In this document: one piece after another, positions 58,211-64,000 of the stretch
Layout of the letters: each line of letters begins with the position of its first letter
Position numbering within the stretch: the first letter of the stretch is position 1
Assembly (NCBI GenBank): GCA_028752905.1
Contig: JAQNBH010000015.1
Coordinates: forward strand, 987,437 to 1,051,436
DNA from: Cladorhizidae sp. MBARI D1340-BT2
Lineage: Eukaryota > Porifera > Demospongiae > Poecilosclerida > Cladorhizidae
Reading direction: 5' to 3'
DNA length: 64,000 nucleotides
Translations under genes and position numbers: made by a program
Notes under the pieces: generated by a model
The model's input: only the letters and a program-made list of their open reading frames with translations
Told to the model about the DNA's origin: nothing
Database searches by the model: none

Positions 58211-58245
58211 TAATTACATTTTTGATTTGTTTATTTAAAAAAAAT

Positions 58246-59114
<869 letters not shown>

Positions 59115-59480
59115 CACACCTTCAAGGCTGGAACCGTCTGGACTCAGTCATATGGACGGCATGCGTCTGGATGGAATCACCATGGTGCCATGGAAATGTG
59201 GGAAGCCCCTGATCTGGGATGTGACCTGCCCCAACACTCTGGCACAGTCCTATTGTGCTCAAGCAGGAGCTCAGGGGCAGTATATAGCTGCCATGGCTGA
59301 AGTGAAAAAGGAGGACAAGTAACACTACCTTACCAGGAATAATTTTTTGTGCCAGTTGCGGTAGAGACACAGTTGCGGTAGAGACACCAATTTTTAATAC
59401 AACAATTGTCTGTGGCGGTACAGAGAGCCAATGCTCTTGCAGTCATGGGGGCAATCGGAGGCTCGGGCGTGGACAGTCTT
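59115..59480 (+). pseudogene. Third REL-type LINE copy, internally deleted
   Basis: Plus strand, broken frames: [46 protein letters not shown] then stop, NNFLCQLR, and VAVQRANALAVMGAIGG. Same family and nearly the same sequence as the 50257-50655 copy, but in the opposite orientation and lacking about 60 residues in the middle. It ends GTGTAATTATTATTG, running into ATT repeats. Confidence 0.68.
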
Positions 59481-59484
59481 GTGT

Positions 59485-59600
59485 AATTATTATTGTTGTT
59501 ATTGATGTTATAAGGATTATTATTATTATTAATTTTGTGATTATGATTATTATTATGATTATGATTAAGATTATGATTAAGATTATTATTATTATTATAT
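59485..59600. repeat. ATT/GATTATG microsatellite
   Basis: Irregular (ATT)n and (ATGATT)n immediately after the LINE stop codon, in the place of a 3' tail. Confidence 0.8.
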
Positions 59601-59654
59601 AGTTCAATTTTAATTTATGTCAGTCTATATATCTAGTATTATTTCTGCCTATGG

Positions 59655-59735
59655 GGGGTGGCGCTTCTATAGTCTAGGGGTAAGACATTAGGTTTTCAAT
59701 TTAAGTAGAAGGGTTAGATTCCCTTTATAGTATAT
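59655..59735 (+). ncRNA. Possible tRNA-derived SINE head or tRNA pseudogene
   Basis: TAGTCTAGGGGTAAGACA resembles a D arm with box A, and GGGTTAGATTCCC about 30 bases later a T arm with box B (GGTTCGANNCC, one mismatch) whose stem pairs. An acceptor stem is not convincing. A SINE promoter or degraded tRNA is my best guess. Confidence 0.35.
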
Positions 59736-59984
59736 ACAGCAAATATGTGCAATGATTGTGCTTTTAATGATAAAAGCATGAAACTTTGTACAGTGCTAAA
59801 GCATTATATAAAAATAATTTTTGGCTATAGGGACATCGCAGATATGTCCTGTGAGAAAAATGGCTACCGTTTTTTCAAAATGACCTATAATCGTCAATGC
59901 AATAATCACTATAGGAATATGATGTACTGATTATAAACTAACTGTGTCAAGGTAAATATGCTAGAAAGTCATTATGAGATGGAA
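59736..59984. other. Unrecognised sequence downstream of the tRNA-like segment
   Basis: A/T-rich, single copy; may be the body of a SINE headed by 59655-59735, or the 3' flank of the CXC-family pseudogene. Nothing definite seen. Confidence 0.4.
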
Positions 59985-60302
59985 GAGAAGTTTAGTCAGT
60001 GCAATTGCCACCACAAAAGCAAAGTGATGTGCAGCTTTCTTGCACTTGCAGCGACCTCTGCAGCTCTTCTTGCAGCTACATTTTATCAGCTCCCTACAAG
60101 CTTGTGCAGCTTCTGGTAATGTTGTCCAGTGTGCTTCCCAGCCTTCGTCGGTCTTCTTCCATCCCCATTCATTTGGTGATGAAAGTTCGGGGGCCTTGAT
60201 TACCATCTGGGCCCAGCAGTAACCAGCCTGGTAAGCAGCCCTCTTGATGTGCTGGGTAAGTGCAGCCTGCGTAGGTGGCAAACACTCCATTGCCCTCCCT
60301 TT
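59985..60302 (-). pseudogene. CXC-family gene, C-terminal Cys-rich segment
   Basis: PPTQAALTQHIKRAAYQAGY and LIKCSCKKSCRGRCKCKKA, then a frameshift to CTSLCFCGGNCTD and stop. The C-x-C-x3-C-x3-C-x-C spacing is a tesmin/TSO1-like CXC motif, known as a DNA-binding zinc module in other proteins. Confidence 0.65.
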
Positions 60303-61369
60303 CTAGGTGAAGAGCTGTTTCCTAGCCTCATTTACACACTCCAGGCTACTGGAACGGTCGTACAGCAAAATTACGAACCGCTCAAGTGGTCCAAGCCATT
60401 CCTGGACGGTTTGTGGAGTTGGTCTAGCTGCCAAGGCAGAGAATGCTGGAGTCACCTCTTTGTATGCCTTCCAGGTGTCCCACGCAGTTTTCTTGCCTTT
60501 ACCTCCAAAGAAAGAAACTGTATCGCATCCAGTGAAGGCATGGAACATTGGCAATGCAATGCACTTATCAGGACCAAGTACCTTGGCTATTTCATGTGCA
60601 GCAAAGAACCAAAAATTCTTCCCAACACCAAAGGCAATCCACAATTCAGCAAGGTCAAGCCGTTGAGCTGATGTTACTGCCAAAACTACAACATCAGTGT
60701 CTACTGTGCGTATTGACACTTTGTTGTGTCCATCCCGCACAGCATCCTCCAGATGGAGGAACATGCGGGTGTCAGCCTCCTCATGGGTGCATGGAGCTAG
60801 AGACGAGATATCTTGCCGATTCTTACAAATCACATTGACATGATGCATGGAGATAACCTGCTTGCTAGTATCAATGCCGACTGCCATTGTAACCAAATAG
60901 GAGAACAACTCAGATTTGTTGTCTGCAATTCGGAGAAATGCCGACCAATTTCCAGGAACTGCACTTGATGGCTCAACACGTCTCCTCACCCCCTTTCCCC
61001 TCTTGCTTCCAGCACCAACCTTCAAGCTGTCAGATATATACTCATCCCAGACAATGTCTAGTCTGGTCACATGCTGAGAAGCTGTGATGTGATATATGGC
61101 AAAAAAATATCAGTTGCATAGTCCTGGAAGGTTTTGGCAGTACGAGGTGGCAGCATGTGGACAATTGCAGCACCATCAAGAATGGTGCATGTAACTTCTC
61201 CAGTGGGACTATGGGGGACATTGACAGGTGTAAGGTCTTGTAAGCAGCTTAACAAGTCTGACTTTTTCCCTCCTCTCAAAACATCCATCTGCGAAAACTG
61301 ATGGTGGGCAAGGCTGGTTTTCATGCTGAAAGAACTCGTCATGGTCACCATCACGAACTTAAGAGGCAA
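60303..61369 (-). pseudogene. CXC-family gene, HEEADT / DTDV segment
   Basis: TCTILDGAAIVHMLPP and TAKTFQDYATDIFLPYI, a frameshift near 61070, then a 255-codon open frame: RLDIVWDEYISDSLK, GVRRRVEPSS, THEEADTRMFLHLEDAV, SIRTVDTDVVVLAVTSAQRL, LPMFHAFTGCDTVSFFGGKG, WLGPLERFVILLYDRSS. The closing KQLFT is followed by TAG where the family continues, probably a mutated CAG. Confidence 0.75.
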
Positions 61370-62215
61370 TGTATAGCCTGGAAAAGAGAGAGCAGTTGTT
61401 CTTCAAGCTTGAAATCTGCTGCTGTTTGCTTGATTTTCCCTTGACTGGAGGCCGACTGAACAAAAGCAGGTTTTTGCCGTTTGATCGTATTAGAGATTGG
61501 TATTCTCTGGTTGACCAGTCTCTCGTCCACATATGCCTCATATAGTTCAAGCCCTACTTGCTCAATCTGCTGTACTGTGTCTGCCACTGCTGCATCTGCA
61601 ATATTCCTGCTGTCCAGCACACGAAGATCATTGCTGTCAGTGAATATGGTTCCCCATATCTTCCATTGCTGCACTCAGTGCTTTCACATCTCGTGCAAAA
61701 GCTACTTGAGTGTGCCTTTTCTGCTCATGGTGACGGCAATCGCTGTCCTGCTTCTCCATGACTGAACTCTCAAACTCTCCAATCAAACGAGCCATCTCAG
61801 GACCAGACACCATCCAACATCATAGAGCTGATGGGTTTTCGGTCAGGCCTACAGCTCCACCATCTCCTTTCACTGATGCATTGTTCTGCTCATGTGCATG
61901 GTCAATTGCAATCGCATAAAACGCATGCTTCGACTTCTTCACGGTGAAATTCCCCTTCACAAACTCTTCATAGACGTTGGGATGGCACTCCTTTAGTGAA
62001 ACCATATCGCGCAAGTGAACTGGCACCCATCTGGAGTAATGGGTATGGTCTAAAGCAAAGAACCATGGAACAATCTTTGTCAGGGACTCTATGTAGAGTT
62101 GAAAGTTTCACTCTCGTATGGCTTTCACATAGATCATCAAAGCCAGTTCCAGCTGCAGAATAATGCACCAGAATTTGAAATGGGGGCAAGCAGCAGCCCT
62201 ATCCGTGCGCCACTC
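61350..62215 (-). pseudogene. CXC-family gene, central segment 3
   Basis: ILQLELALMIYVKAIRE then a stop, IESLTKIVPWFFALDHTHYS, RWVPVHLRDMVSL, AHEQNNASVKGDGGAVGLTE, a stop after NPSAL, then IWGTIFTDSNDLRVLDSRNI and ELYEAYVDERLVNQRI. A 20-bp tandem duplication (CTTCCATTGACATCACCTCA) lies just upstream at 62216-62262. Confidence 0.68.
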
Positions 62216-62339
62216 TTCCATTGACATCACCTCACCTTCTTCCATTGACATCACCTCACCTTCAGCTTCTTCTCTGTACTTACTGCAGGAGTAGATAGAG
62301 ACTACTGGCTGTGACCTGATGGGCCCGTCGGGTACGTGT

Positions 62340-62794
62340 CACATGCGCTGCTTTCAAGAATGAATTTGCTGTTCCAGGTCCTGCATACAGGCCTGAGTGA
62401 GTGCTCCTGTCCACCCACTGTCTTCCAAAAGATCTCCAAGTACCTTGAGAGTTGCCATCTCAATATGTAGTCCACCAAACATGATTACAAATTGTTTTTC
62501 ACCGTGACTTTCAGGCCAGGTCCACTGAATCTGCTTTGCAAGCGAATACAGTGGCTGATCACATGGAACCTGACCTGGATTCAGGACTTCAACTGCTGTC
62601 TTCACAATGTTCATGGAGTGACGGCTGACTTAGCTTGGTCATGGAAGAGAGGTAACATGGAAATGAGAGCCACTTCACTGTCATCAGGTGGTGCTACTTG
62701 CTGACTAGCATGATAAGCAGCCCAGGATATCATCTGATCCTCAGACAAGACATCCATGTCTATGTCAAGAACCTGTTTCAAATGCTCCAGCCAT
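62340..62794 (-). pseudogene. CXC-family gene, central segment 2
   Basis: WLEHLKQVLDIDMDVLSEDQ and MLPLFHDQAKSA, a frameshift, then MNIVKTAVEVLNPGQVPCDQ, QFVIMFGGLHIEMATLKVLG, a further frameshift, then ANSFLKAAHVTRTRRAHQVT. Confidence 0.7.
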
Positions 62795-62846
62795 CTGCAA
62801 TATACAAAGCTAATAAATTTATCCATCAAAGAGTGCATAAACCAAC

Positions 62847-63502
62847 CTATATTCCTCTTCCATTGCCTGTGATATGATCTGACAGTCAGCTTTGTTTGGG
62901 CCTGTTATCTGTGGTACAGGTGGATCTTGTTTGATGAGAGTAGCAGGAGGGATGCTGGTATAGGTCTCGGGCAGGCATGCAATTGGCCCCTTGGTAGCAG
63001 TATCACTGTGAGTCACAACAAGCTGAGGAACTCCACTGTTGTCTTTGTTTGGATGCTGAAACAAAGACTGTGCAGTTCCATGGAATGCATCGTGAGCAGA
63101 AGTGGAGCTGGGGTTGTGATCTATGTTGTCAACTGCAGCAGTTGTGAAGAGGCCACATTTAAGCTCAGGAGGACAGACAGCATTTGCTACATGGTAGTGA
63201 TGACATATCTTGTTGCCTAGCTCAGTTGAAATATCCAACACACGGCTGTATGAGATACTCAAACCCAGCTGGTACATAATATCCACTAGTTCACGCTTGC
63301 GAGTCTTGGTGTGAAGCATCACACCTAGATAGATGGGCAAGGGCGTTTCTCTTTCCTGGCTATGTTTGACCGTACTTGAAGCACGATTCTTCCGGGATCG
63401 CACCAAACTGTTGTGCAACAGCAACTGTGAAATGGTCAGAACTGGCTGGGACAATGTGGTTGAACTTGACTGTACTTCAATGTTAGGTCCACACAAAACC
63501 AT
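62847..63502 (-). pseudogene. CXC-family gene, conserved central segment 1
   Basis: PLPIYLGVMLHTKTRKRELV, LGLSISYSRVLDISTELGNK, FTTAAVDNIDHNPSSTSAHD, LFQHPNKDNSGVPQL, ending QAMEEEY at a GTTGGT donor. The 52-bp intron 62795-62846 (TTGCAG acceptor) rejoins the frame to give EEYRWLEHLK. Confidence 0.72.
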
Positions 63503-63986
63503 AGCAACTAGACAAGAGAGAGGTTGGGACGGATTTTTCCTGGCATTTCATTTCAAACAAACCATTGAATTGGTTTTTCAACTTGAACATCTCTCTTCTT
63601 ACTATCTTAGCAGCCCTGGTAAGATGAAGGGCATCATTGTCAGCATCATGCTCATAAGCCTTCCTCAGTGCAGATCCAATATCTTTGTTAGAAATGAGGA
63701 CTACTTCTCGTCCTTGCTTGTGAGCTTCCATGTCAGGAAAATATCCCAGTAGTCTGTCTTTGAGCTTGGTAGAGTGAATGCGTCCAGTTACATCAGTTCC
63801 AAGCTTTAGCCTTGTGCTGTAGAGGTTCACCAGATCTTTGAGTTTGAAGACAGGTGCAATAAGATCATCCATGCAAGTATCTTCAATGTATGACACCAGT
63901 TCAGCAAATGCTATACCATGGTTCACATCATCAGCATCAAAATCATGACATTTTTTTGTTTCGGAATTCCTTGCTCTGTTGTACAA
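63483..63986 (-). pseudogene. CXC-family gene, N-terminal helical segment
   Basis: A 167-codon open frame (FAELVSYIEDTCMDDLIAPV, LVNLYSTRLKLGTDVTGRIH, REVVLISNKDIGSALRKAYE). The frame is lost at CTCTCTTGTCTAG, where the next frame continues VAMVLCGPNIEV. The true start is probably off-window. Confidence 0.65.
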
Positions 63987-64000
63987 TGATGCCAGACACT

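Larger units (their letters stand above)
59985..64000 (-). pseudogene. CXC-domain-related multicopy protein gene, decayed (continues past right edge)
   Basis: Minus-strand segments align in order with a large protein family (recalled as CXC domain-containing-related) that is highly multicopy in cnidarians, molluscs and sponges. The segments are: an N-terminal helical region, LPIYLGVMLHTKTRKRELVD, AAVDNIDHNPSSTSAHDAFH, SHGEKQFVIMFGGLHIEMAT, WVPVHLRDMVSLKECHPNVY, EEADTRMFLHLEDAV, VDTDVVVLAV, FHAFTGCDTVSFFGGKGKKT, and a C-terminal Cys-rich CXC segment. At least five frameshifts and two stops break it. One intron (62795-62846) still splices in phase. The biochemical role of the family is unknown to me; the HEEADT and DTDV motifs recall metal-binding nuclease folds, which is inference. 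Its copy number suggests mobile-element origin. Confidence 0.7.

Overview
The window is animal (metazoan) genomic DNA. It holds a spliced gene with orthodox GT/AG introns, and transposon families (Penelope, Ginger-like, Tc1/pogo, hAT-like, CXC-related) that together are typical of invertebrates such as sponges or cnidarians. The exact species cannot be read from the sequence. My guess of a sponge-grade or other early-branching marine animal is inference only.

Region 1, positions 1-48255 (minus strand): one very large gene. I assembled 12 coding exons (47972-48255 down to 4580-4808), plus a probable thirteenth near 1645-1695, by joining splice sites whose phases all match. The first 12 give an uninterrupted 528-codon reading that aligns in order with the N-terminal third of UBR1/UBR2, the N-degron E3 ubiquitin ligase. 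It contains the complete UBR box (residues 81-148, all zinc-ligand positions kept) and the ClpS-like N-domain (about residues 200-250). The rest of the gene lies beyond the left edge. Coding sequence is about 3 percent of the locus. By my estimate roughly two thirds of it is minisatellite or microsatellite, more than 30 different arrays with units of 15 to 78 bp, all intronic. The longest open frames here are artefacts of those arrays.

Inside the introns sit DNA transposons that landed in or beside the arrays: a pogo/Tigger remnant (22043-22620), a Tc1-like element with 39-bp perfect inverted ends (29024-30885), a larger element with related ends carrying its own 72-bp array (14486-17662), a 128-bp MITE (33699-33826) and a hAT-like remnant (about 20320-20760). 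Sibling repeat monomers serve as in-window empty sites for three of them.

Region 2, 48500-51500: fragments of non-LTR retrotransposons. One REL-endonuclease-type C-terminus is intact. A second copy looks 5'-inverted (twin-priming signature). A 114-bp inverted repeat flanks the intact copy, and a different LINE tail lies at 51261-51503. A 46-bp array follows.

Region 3, 52500-56500 (minus): a decayed, spliced Ginger-like DNA transposon gene encoding integrase, then a Ulp1-type cysteine protease and PHD finger, followed by a second Ulp1-PHD module whose catalytic Asp and Cys are lost.

Region 4, 56979-58210 (plus): a broken Penelope-like element (RT with YVDD, GIY-YIG endonuclease), an 870-bp trinucleotide array, and another REL-type LINE remnant.

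Region 5, 59985-64000 (minus): a decayed member of a multicopy CXC-domain protein family, running off the right edge.

In functional terms there is one probable working host gene (the N-recognin); everything else is repeat or degraded mobile DNA.
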